DNA from: Gammaproteobacteria bacterium
Lineage (GTDB): Bacteria > Pseudomonadota > Gammaproteobacteria > JAABTG01
Reading direction: 5' to 3'
NCBI GenBank assembly: GCA_030066245.1
Contig: JASJBY010000238.1
Location: 1-7,335, forward strand
Length of the DNA: 7,335 bases
Made by a program: the position numbers and the translations under genes
In this document: one piece after another, positions 1-5,601 of the stretch
Numbering within the stretch: the stretch's first letter is position 1
Layout of the letters: the number at the start of each line of letters is the position of its first letter
The notes under the pieces: generated by a model
The model's input: the letters and a program-made list of their open reading frames with translations, nothing else
Database searches by the model: none
What the model was told of the DNA's origin: nothing

Positions 1-48
1 TACGGTAAGGGGCTCGAGCTGGATGCATGCGAGCATCAGCAGCCTGAG

Positions 49-432
49 ATGGACCTACAGAGATTACAGCAACAAAGCGCGTCCCGATCTGGGCTTTCGG
101 TGCGCACGCTACGCCCGATGAGGCCGGCCGCATCTGTCGTTGTCGGGCGACTGGCGCTTCTCATTGCACTGCTGCTTGGGTTGGGCAGCGCATGCCCAGC
201 TGCGTCCACGCCGTCTGGTGATCCCTCACCGGCACTCCTCATGGCGGAAAGCGGCGAAGCGTCGCAAGGCGCCACCGAGGGCGAATCGAGATCTGCAGGA
301 GAGCCTCCGCCGACCACAACCACTCGCACCGGCGACAGGCAAGAGGCGACGGGCGGCGCGGCCACCGAGCGGTTTCGCCCAACAGAGGATGTACCGGCAG
401 GGAGCGGTGTATCGTTCCCGGCAGACATCTGA
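49..432 (+). CDS. Small exported Ser/Pro/Thr-rich protein, first gene of the operon
   Basis: I do not recognise a named family. The 127-aa product has a basic N-terminus, a strongly hydrophobic stretch at about residues 33-49 (LALLIALLLGLGSAC) and then a low-complexity hydrophilic region rich in Ser, Pro, Thr, Glu and Gly. It looks like a signal peptide followed by a disordered periplasmic chain. The Cys after GSA could be a lipidated residue, but the lipobox is imperfect because Gly replaces Leu at -3. The last residues, FRPTEDVPAGSGVSFPADI, resemble a tail I recall from proteobacterial hypothetical proteins ending in SFPVDI or similar. The start is uncertain: the frame is open to the left edge, and ATG 118 (104 aa) would place the signal peptide at the usual distance. 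No start has a convincing ribosome binding site. The next gene begins about 54 bases downstream, so co-transcription is likely. Confidence 0.6.
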   Translation: MDLQRLQQQSASRSGLSVRTLRPMRPAASVVVGRLALLIALLLGLGSACPAASTPSGDPSPALLMAESGEASQGATEGESRSAGEPPPTTTTRTGDRQEATGGAATERFRPTEDVPAGSGVSFPADI

Positions 433-486
433 CCCGGAGCATGTCGGGTATTACTTGCGGATTCGGTTCATGACGCCATCTTGGGC

Positions 487-1335
487 ATGGCATCGAAGAC
501 CAGGGTTATCTTCGAACAGTGGATGACAGCGAGCATGATGAGAAAAGCCTTACCAGCGGAGTTCGTGTACCAAGCATTTGCCCTGCTCCTGTCCGTTCTC
601 GTCGTCCACACCGTCTACGTCGCCGTGGTGTGGCCCAGGGCGGATGACTTCCTCACCGAACAGAAAGCCCGCCTGGAGGTTGATCCGGGCGCCACGCTGG
701 AGCGCTCCCTGTTCGTCGTCATTCGCGATTACGAACAGGAGGCCTGCTTCGTGCTCATGCTATGGGCCTTTGCGATCATGGGATACAAAGGGGTCGCGGC
801 CAGCCGTGAACGGCGCCTGCTCGAACAGGAGCTGATTCCCATCGACGATGGCATGAAGGTGCTCCCGGAAGACTCCAAGAAGCTTTCCCGAAAGATCCAG
901 GGCCTGCCTCATCGTGACCAGGGCTACCTGCTACCCCGGTGCCTGTTGCTTGCCCTGCACCGCTTCGAGTCGACACGCAACATACAGGACGTTTCCACCG
1001 CGGCCAACACGCTCTGCGCGTCCGAGTCCGAAAGGCTGGATTCCGAGCTGTCTCTCATCCGCTACATCGCCTGGGCCATACCCTCCGTCGGTTTTATAGG
1101 GACCGTGCGCGGCATCGGCGATGCGCTCGGACAGGCGCATCAGGCGGTGGAGGGCGATATCACAGGCGTAACACAAAGCCTCGGCACTGCATTCAATTCC
1201 ACCCTGATTGCGCTCCTCATCAGTATCGTCGTCATGTTCGTGGTCCATCAGCTACAGCTCACCCAGGAACGGCTGGTGCTGGATACGGAGAACTATTGTG
1301 ACGACCGGTTGATCCGACACATGCAAAGCGAGTAG
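487..1335 (+). CDS. MotA/TolQ/ExbB-family proton-channel protein
   Basis: This 282-aa inner-membrane protein should be the pentameric A-subunit of an ion-driven motor. Four hydrophobic segments are visible: about residues 27-49, 84-99, 193-211 and 232-256. A charged cytoplasmic stretch of about 90 residues lies between helices 2 and 3, the layout of TolQ and ExbB. Helix 3 carries AIPSVGFIGTVRGIG, matching the P-x-x-G-x-x-G-T-V-x-G-I signature. Helix 4 carries GTAFNSTLIALLIS, matching the A-F-x-T-T-L-x-A-L pattern. The Thr residues in these two motifs (about 206 and 234-239) correspond to the polar residues lining the channel in ExbB. ATG 487 was chosen over TTG 481; ATG 523 or 535 are also possible and would keep every helix. 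None has a clear Shine-Dalgarno. No ExbD, TolR or MotB gene follows in the usual form; the two vWA genes downstream are the candidate partners. Family assignment is firm; the role is inferred. Confidence 0.9.
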   Translation: MASKTRVIFEQWMTASMMRKALPAEFVYQAFALLLSVLVVHTVYVAVVWPRADDFLTEQKARLEVDPGATLERSLFVVIRDYEQEACFVLMLWAFAIMGYKGVAASRERRLLEQELIPIDDGMKVLPEDSKKLSRKIQGLPHRDQGYLLPRCLLLALHRFESTRNIQDVSTAANTLCASESERLDSELSLIRYIAWAIPSVGFIGTVRGIGDALGQAHQAVEGDITGVTQSLGTAFNSTLIALLISIVVMFVVHQLQLTQERLVLDTENYCDDRLIRHMQSE

Positions 1336-1338
1336 TCC

Positions 1339-2703
1339 GTGTCTCTTCTGGCGATCGAGTTGAATGATTGCGGCCTGGTCGCAGTGCAGGATGCCGAACT
1401 TGTGCTGGAGAGCCCCGGTTATGCCTTTCTAGGTGAGCGTGAACCTGCTGTGGGCCTCGACGCCGCGCGCCAAGCCTACTTGGCGCCAAGCCAGGTCAGC
1501 AGCCGCTTCTGGGACGAGCTCTCCACTACTCCGCTGCCGGCGACGCTCGACAAGCGACGGACCCATGCGGACCTGGTCTACGCTCACATGCAAAGCATCT
1601 GGGATGAGGTCAAGGCCGGGTGCCGCGGCGTCGTGCTCGCCGTGCCGTCATTCTACAATCGCGCCCAGCTCGAGCTTTTGCTTGGTATTTCCCAGGCCAT
1701 GGACATGCCTGTCGTCGGCCTGGTGGATCTGGCTGTTGCGGCAACACCAACGAGCGCTGGCTCGCCGACGGCACTGCATCTGGATCTCTATCTGCACCGT
1801 GCCGCCCTGACCCGGGTCACTCTGGTGCCCGAGATTGCGCGAACGGCAAGCCATGTATCCCGGGAAGTCGGGATGGTCGCCCTTGAGAACACGTGGGCAA
1901 CGGCGGTCGCACGTCGCTTCGTACGCGAGACCCGCTTCGACCCACAGCATTCGGGGCGCACGGAGCAGGCACTGCATGACGAACTGCCCGCCTTGCTGAA
2001 GGCACTGCAGACCAATGCTGCCGCGACGCTCTCTCTGAGCTACGGTACCCGGACCTTCGACGTCACGATGACCCGGAATGATTTGGCCGATGCTGCCGCA
2101 ACCCTTTATCGACACCTCATCTCCCTCATAACACCACACCTGGACCAGCGAGATCCCGTCGAGCTGCTGCTCTCTGCACGGCTCGCGGCGCTGCCCGGTC
2201 TGAGCGAAAAACTGGCCGCTCTGGGCGGACTGGAGGTCCAGATCCTCCCGTCGGGCGCGGGCGCCCGAGGCGCGCTGGAGCGACGTGAAGCCATCCTCCA
2301 GACACCGGGTAGTCTGGCGCTGGTGACACGCCTCCCCGGGGTCGCAACCACATCCACGCCACCGACCGCATCCCAGTCCGCCATGCCGGGCGCGGAGGCT
2401 CCCGCTCCCACGCACATCCTGTACCGGGGCGTGGCCCACCCTCTCGGTGCAGAGCCCTTCGTGCTGGGGCGCGAGCTCGCGCCGGGCATGATCGGCCTGC
2501 AGATCACTTCCGAATCTGCCGGCATCTCAAGAAATCATTGCAGCCTGGTTATTCGCGACGGCCGTCTGCTGCTGGAGGACCACAGCACCTATGGGACCTA
2601 CGTCAACGGCGAGCGCGTACAGGGCGCGCAGGCACTGGCGGTGAAAGACCGCATCCGTCTGGGTACGCCGGGTGAGGAGTTCCAGGTGATCGCCCTGCTC
2701 TGA
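1339..2703 (+). CDS. Degenerate Hsp70/actin-like domain fused to a C-terminal FHA domain
   Basis: This 454-aa soluble protein starts at GTG, three bases after the preceding stop, with AGCGAG just upstream as a possible ribosome binding site; the two genes are probably translationally coupled. Residues 1 to about 330 follow an Hsp70/actin-like fold: a beta start (LLAIELNDCGLVAV), a VVLAVPSFYNRAQLELL segment matching the Hsp70 'VPAYFN-AQR' element, and ELLLSARLAALPGLSEKL matching the 'GGSSRIPG' element. The phosphate-binding loops are eroded: DLGTT is replaced by ELNDC, DLGGGT by DLYLHR (148-153), and the late Gly-Gly by Ser-Ala. ATP hydrolysis is therefore doubtful. A Pro/Thr/Ala-rich linker (about 333-357) leads to an FHA domain (about 367-452) with Arg378, Ser397, Arg398, Asn399, His400 and the YVNG motif (Asn423). 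FHA domains bind phosphothreonine. No kinase or phosphatase is visible nearby. It is probably a cytoplasmic adaptor for the membrane complex. Confidence 0.85.
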   Translation: MSLLAIELNDCGLVAVQDAELVLESPGYAFLGEREPAVGLDAARQAYLAPSQVSSRFWDELSTTPLPATLDKRRTHADLVYAHMQSIWDEVKAGCRGVVLAVPSFYNRAQLELLLGISQAMDMPVVGLVDLAVAATPTSAGSPTALHLDLYLHRAALTRVTLVPEIARTASHVSREVGMVALENTWATAVARRFVRETRFDPQHSGRTEQALHDELPALLKALQTNAAATLSLSYGTRTFDVTMTRNDLADAAATLYRHLISLITPHLDQRDPVELLLSARLAALPGLSEKLAALGGLEVQILPSGAGARGALERREAILQTPGSLALVTRLPGVATTSTPPTASQSAMPGAEAPAPTHILYRGVAHPLGAEPFVLGRELAPGMIGLQITSESAGISRNHCSLVIRDGRLLLEDHSTYGTYVNGERVQGAQALAVKDRIRLGTPGEEFQVIALL

Positions 2704-2835
2704 TCCGGGTGCCCGTCCAACGGGGTGGCATGGGAAAATCAAATGGAAGCCTACGGTACTATCACATGTTCTTGATGCAACGTTTCTTAGACCACAACTC
2801 AAGACCTCCCACCGGCTGAAGGCAAGAGGCCAGTC
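2704..2835 (+). other. 132-base gap inside the operon
   Basis: This is the only sizeable gap between the five co-directional genes. It contains a short perfect hairpin just after the stop codon (CCCGT-cca-ACGGG, about 2712-2724) without a following T-run, so it is not a convincing terminator, though it could stabilise an mRNA end. A TTGATG at 2772-2777 has no good -10 partner at the expected distance, so I do not call a promoter. The base composition is more AT-rich than the flanking genes between about 2733 and 2805. The two vWA genes could therefore be expressed at a different level from the upstream three. Confidence 0.35.
2824..2829 (+). promoter_or_regulatory. Ribosome binding site of the first vWA gene
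   Basis: AAGAGG lies six bases before ATG 2836. It fixes this start, which also places the anchor helix directly at the N-terminus. Confidence 0.7.
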
Positions 2836-3927
2836 ATGCAGCGTCGTCGGCTCTCCACGTTCAGCCTGTCCTTCATCGACAGCATACTGTGCGGCTTCGG
2901 CGCAGTGGTGCTGCTGTTCCTGATCGTGAGTGCCAACACCCTCGCTCACCGCAACGAGCTGACCCGAGACCTGCGCTCCGAGACCGACCGCCTCGAGCAA
3001 GCCGTTCTGGACCAACGCAAGAAGCTGGCCGTGACCAAGAATACGCTCGAGGACACGGACGTGGAGCGCGTGCGCCTGGAAGGACTCGCAGCCCAGCTTA
3101 TCCGCCAGCTGGAAGATATGCGCCAACAGCTCGCAGAGTATGACAAGGCCAACCTGGCGCGCGTCGCCCACCTGAACCGGTTAAAGGCGGATGTTCAATC
3201 CAAGGAAGAAGCGGCGAAGCGCCTGAAAGCGGGTGCTACCCGTCCAACCAAGGAGGGCGACCGCCTCCGTGAGTTCCGCGGGCAGGGAGATCGCCAGTAT
3301 CTGACGGGGCTGAAGGTCGGCGGGAAACATATTCTCATCCTCATCGACACATCCGCCAGCATGCTGGGGGAGCGGATCGTGGACGTCGTGCGCAGGCGCA
3401 ACCTGCCGGATGAGGACAAGCGCCGCGCTCCAAAGTGGCAGCGGGCTGTTAACACGGTCGACTGGCTCGCCACTCAGCTTCCAATGACCGCCAAATTCCA
3501 GGTCTATGGCTTCAACGAGGACGCCGAAGCCGTGACCAAAGGCACGGCGCGCCGTTGGCTTGACGCCGGTGATCCAGGTGCACTGAACAAGGCGGTGGCC
3601 GCTCTTCGAGAAAAGACCCCCGAGAAAGGCACGAGTCTGCACAACGCGCTCGCGGCCGTGAAGACCCTGCATCCGCGGCCCGACAACGTATTTCTACTTA
3701 CGGACGGCCTGCCCACGCGGGGCAAGGGCAAGGGTTGGAGAAAGAATGTGTCGCCCAGGCAGCGACTGGCTCTGTATAGCGAAGCGGTCAAGGAGCTGCC
3801 CTCGAGTATCCCTGTCAACGTCATTCTGTTTCCCATGGAAGGCGACCCGGCGGCGGCCTCAGCATTCTGGAAGATGGCCAAATCCAGCAAGGGCTCTTTC
3901 TTCAGCCCAGCGAGGGACTGGCCATGA
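2836..3927 (+). CDS. Membrane-anchored coiled-coil vWA protein with TolR/MotB-like helix (first copy)
   Basis: The product has 363 residues. After a short basic N-terminus (MQRRR) there is one hydrophobic helix, about residues 11-33, beginning LSFIDSILCGFGA, with Asp15 at its cytoplasmic end. This resembles the single helix of ExbD/TolR ('PFIDVMLVLLIIF'), whose Asp is the proton-carrying residue. With positive residues inside, the rest of the chain should be periplasmic. Residues about 38-135 are rich in Leu, Glu, Arg, Lys and Gln in heptad style, a predicted coiled coil. The vWA domain spans about 163-360 and has a complete metal-binding (MIDAS) site: DTSAS (Asp171, Ser173, Ser175), Thr266 in GTSLHNAL and Asp290 in LLTDGLPT. 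vWA domains bind protein ligands through a divalent metal. A good ribosome binding site supports the start. The stop overlaps the next start (ATGA), so the two vWA proteins are translationally coupled and probably made in matched amounts. Confidence 0.88.
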   Translation: MQRRRLSTFSLSFIDSILCGFGAVVLLFLIVSANTLAHRNELTRDLRSETDRLEQAVLDQRKKLAVTKNTLEDTDVERVRLEGLAAQLIRQLEDMRQQLAEYDKANLARVAHLNRLKADVQSKEEAAKRLKAGATRPTKEGDRLREFRGQGDRQYLTGLKVGGKHILILIDTSASMLGERIVDVVRRRNLPDEDKRRAPKWQRAVNTVDWLATQLPMTAKFQVYGFNEDAEAVTKGTARRWLDAGDPGALNKAVAALREKTPEKGTSLHNALAAVKTLHPRPDNVFLLTDGLPTRGKGKGWRKNVSPRQRLALYSEAVKELPSSIPVNVILFPMEGDPAAASAFWKMAKSSKGSFFSPARDWP

Positions 3928-4934
3928 GCAGGAGGACACGGCGGGATATCGAACCGATCGGGCTGTCGTTTCTCGACGCGATTTTTTGCGGCTTTGGTGC
4001 CATCGTCCTGCTGTTCGTGCTCTCCAAGGCGGCCGAGCCCCAGGTCATCGAGCGCACGACCGTGGATCTGGAAGGCCTGATTGCGCGACTCGAGCAGGAG
4101 CTTGTCGAGCTTCAGGGCGAGACAGCGGTGATAACCAGGGAGATGAAAGGCCGCCGAGAGCAGGTTGCAGACGAGAAGGAGAAAGTCGCTCGCCTGAGGG
4201 GAGACCTGAGCAATATAGAAGGCCAGTTCGCGGCAGCCAAGGAGAGAGCGGAGGTCCAGAACATCCTGGAGGGAAAAATGGCGGCCGCTCAGCAGACGCT
4301 CACGGCGGAGATGCGCAGACTGTTGGCCTCCCAACCCAGGCGCCGGCCCGAGGAGAGAAGTGTCGGCGGCATACCCGTGGACAGTGAGTACATCATTTTT
4401 ATCATCGACACCTCTGGCAGCATGTTCCAGAACGCATGGAGTCTGATGCGGCGTAAGATGACCGAAACGCTAAAAATCTATCCCAGGGTCAAAGGCCTGC
4501 AGGTGATGAACGACATGGGCACTTACATGTTCTCCCAGTATGCAGGTAAATGGATCCAGGACACGCCGGCACGCCGCGCCGCCATCACCAGCCGCCTGCG
4601 ATCCTGGCATCCGTTCAGCAACAGCAGCCCGGTGGAGGGCATCGAGCGCGCCATTCGCGACTTTTACTCACCGGAAAAGAAGATCAGCATTTACGTGTTC
4701 GGAGACGAGTTCACGGGGGGATCCTACGAGGCGGTGGTCAGTGCCGTGGATGCCGTGAACAGAGAAGACAGCTCGGGCAATCGCCTGGTGCGCATACACG
4801 CTGTGGGCTTTCCGGTGCAGTTCGAACGCCCGCCCCACCTGCAAACCACCGGCATCCGCTTTGCCACCCTCATGCGCGAGTTGACACACCGCAACGGGGG
4901 AACCTTCGTGGGACTGAACGACTTCAGGCGTTGA
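3924..4934 (+). CDS. Membrane-anchored coiled-coil vWA protein with TolR/MotB-like helix (second copy)
   Basis: This 336-aa protein is a diverged paralogue of the preceding gene product. Its basic N-terminus (MSRRTRR) precedes a hydrophobic helix, about residues 14-35, starting LSFLDAIFCGFGA, with Asp18 matching Asp15 of the first copy. A charged coiled coil covers about 45-135. The vWA domain, about 153-336, opens with YIIFIIDTSGSM (Asp162, Ser164, Ser166) and has the late acidic residue Asp261 in YVFGDEF. The usual MIDAS Thr appears to be Ser (Ser234 or Ser235 in FSNSSPVEGI), so metal binding may be weaker. ATG 3924 overlaps the upstream stop in an ATGA junction and is preceded by GAGGGA (3912-3917) at six bases. 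Similarity to the first copy is nearly complete in the helix and low in the vWA domain, which suggests an old duplication with specialised ligand binding. It is the last gene of the operon; no terminator with a T-run follows. Confidence 0.87.
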   Translation: MSRRTRRDIEPIGLSFLDAIFCGFGAIVLLFVLSKAAEPQVIERTTVDLEGLIARLEQELVELQGETAVITREMKGRREQVADEKEKVARLRGDLSNIEGQFAAAKERAEVQNILEGKMAAAQQTLTAEMRRLLASQPRRRPEERSVGGIPVDSEYIIFIIDTSGSMFQNAWSLMRRKMTETLKIYPRVKGLQVMNDMGTYMFSQYAGKWIQDTPARRAAITSRLRSWHPFSNSSPVEGIERAIRDFYSPEKKISIYVFGDEFTGGSYEAVVSAVDAVNREDSSGNRLVRIHAVGFPVQFERPPHLQTTGIRFATLMRELTHRNGGTFVGLNDFRR

Positions 4935-5055
4935 CAGAGAAACGCTCAGCGCGGCATGCATAAGCACAGGTGATACGGCAGGCACCACTTGGAACGCTGC
5001 CGCGACCTGCGCCGGGCCGCTTTGGTGCTTGCTCAGAGGCGTGCCGTCATGGGTG

Positions 5056-5125
5056 GCCGGGACCGGTCGGCCGCAGGGTTAGCAGCGGTCGAGCCTACAG
5101 GGAGGTATTCACGGCGTGTCCCGGC
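5056..5125. repeat. Compound inverted repeat, probable dispersed intergenic element
   Basis: The ends are perfect 8-base complements: GCCGGGAC (5056-5063) and GTCCCGGC (5118-5125). Nested inside is a second pair, GACCG (5061-5065) and CGGTC (5086-5090). The core GAGCCTACAGGGAGGTATTC (5091-5110), running on into ACGGCG, closely resembles a string I remember from short repeats between genes of several gammaproteobacteria (GAGCCTACAGGGACGTATTC). That recollection cannot be checked here. Lying after the last operon gene, it may act as an mRNA 3' structure or be a non-autonomous mobile repeat. Confidence 0.5.
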
Positions 5126-5180
5126 GGCTCGTGCCGGTATGGCCCCCACCGCGTATGCTCAACCGACCACAGGTGCGCCG

Positions 5181-5197
5181 GGCCGCCGCTGGCGGCC
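5181..5197. repeat. Strong GC hairpin
   Basis: GGCCGCC and GGCGGCC are perfect complements around a three-base loop (GCT). Two further flanking C-G pairs can form after one G-G mismatch. There is no T-run on either side, so it is not a typical intrinsic terminator. It could be an mRNA-stabilising structure or part of a larger repeat. Confidence 0.45.
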
Positions 5198-5488
5198 GGG
5201 GCAGCACTAGCCCGGATTTCTCACCAGGCGGACCTCGGGTCGCAGACTATGTCGGCAAACTCAGCTCATTGGCTTCACCGAGTCGGCTTTCCTTGTGAAC
5301 AGCCTGTCCTATTCGGCTCTTGGCCCACTCTGGCTTTGCATCTTGGCCGGTCCTCCTTGAGCCATAGCTACAGCTAAGCCTCGGCGGACGATCTGCCAAT
5401 CTGTTTCGCCAGAGCGACCCAAGATTCCGAATCCCGGGTAGAGTCGACGACTGGCGCGGTAGCCACAGGTCCTGGGGAATAGCTGTTG

Positions 5489-5512
5489 CCGGCGGCTTTC
5501 GCCAGCTGCCGG
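5489..5512 (-). other. GAAA-capped hairpin, possible domain VI part
   Basis: On the minus strand CCGGC pairs with GCCGG and GGC with GCC, closing a GAAA tetraloop, with a four-base AGCT bulge on the 5' side. It lies about 45 bases after domain V, where domain VI or the 3' end of the intron is expected. The stem does not continue into the flanking bases, so the assignment is tentative. Confidence 0.35.
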
Positions 5513-5556
5513 TGCCTCAGTCCAGACCATTGCCCCGTTTCCAGTCGCCGCTCGTC

Positions 5557-5589
5557 GCACCGGACGTGCGGTTCTCCCGCATCCGGCGC
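5557..5589 (-). ncRNA. Group II intron domain V (catalytic hairpin)
   Basis: Read on the minus strand, GCGCCGGA (5589-5582) pairs with TCCGGTGC (5564-5557) with one G-U pair. Above it, TGCGG pairs with CCGCA around a GAGAA loop, and the unpaired bases on the 3' side fall at the expected bulge. The 33-base length and the order triad, five-base helix, bulge, capped stem fit domain V, the metal-binding catalytic centre of the ribozyme. Aligned to the classical form, the catalytic triad is CGC (5588-5586), as in the Oceanobacillus iheyensis group IIC intron, rather than the commoner AGC. A further six-base perfect complement (5593-5598 with 5551-5556) flanks it. Confidence 0.85.
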
Positions 5590-5601
5590 TCGGACGAGGT
5601 C

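Larger units (their letters stand above)
4935..5478. other. Intergenic region between operon and group II intron
   Basis: No gene is supported in this stretch of about 540 bases. The open frames present on both strands are Arg/Pro/Gly-rich, show no recognisable domains and lack ribosome binding sites. It contains a compound inverted repeat (5056-5125) and a strong GC hairpin (5181-5197), described separately. I see no hairpin followed by a T-run in either direction, so termination of the operon and of any intron transcript is not explained by an intrinsic terminator here. Confidence 0.5.

Noticed and set aside
22..37. Small inverted repeat GATGC...GCATC at the left edge as an operator.
   Set aside because: Five-base arms are too short to distinguish from chance, and the frame of the first gene is open through this region.
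1648..2439. Long 263-aa minus-strand frame opposite the Hsp70-like/FHA gene.
   Set aside because: It lies wholly antisense to a gene with clear domains, and frames this long are expected opposite GC-rich coding DNA.
2712..2724. Short hairpin CCCGT-cca-ACGGG after the FHA gene as a terminator.
   Set aside because: The stem has only five pairs and no T-run follows, so it does not qualify as an intrinsic terminator.
3504..4334. 276-aa minus-strand frame opposite the two vWA genes.
   Set aside because: Antisense shadow spanning the junction of two well-supported genes; no domain or start signal.
487..4934. Calling the operon a Zorya defence system.
   Set aside because: Zorya has a MotA-like ZorA with a long tail plus ZorB with an OmpA-like domain and a helicase or nuclease; none of the OmpA, helicase or nuclease parts are present here.
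5211..5229. The string CCCGGATTTCTCACC loosely recalls the terminal repeats of some insertion sequences (IS1380-like).
   Set aside because: No transposase gene or remnant lies on either side, no matching second end is visible, and the resemblance rests on memory alone.
4970..5377. 135-aa plus-strand open frame after the operon.
   Set aside because: It is Arg/Pro/Gly/Ser-rich, runs through the palindromic repeat and GC hairpin, has no ribosome binding site and no recognisable motif.
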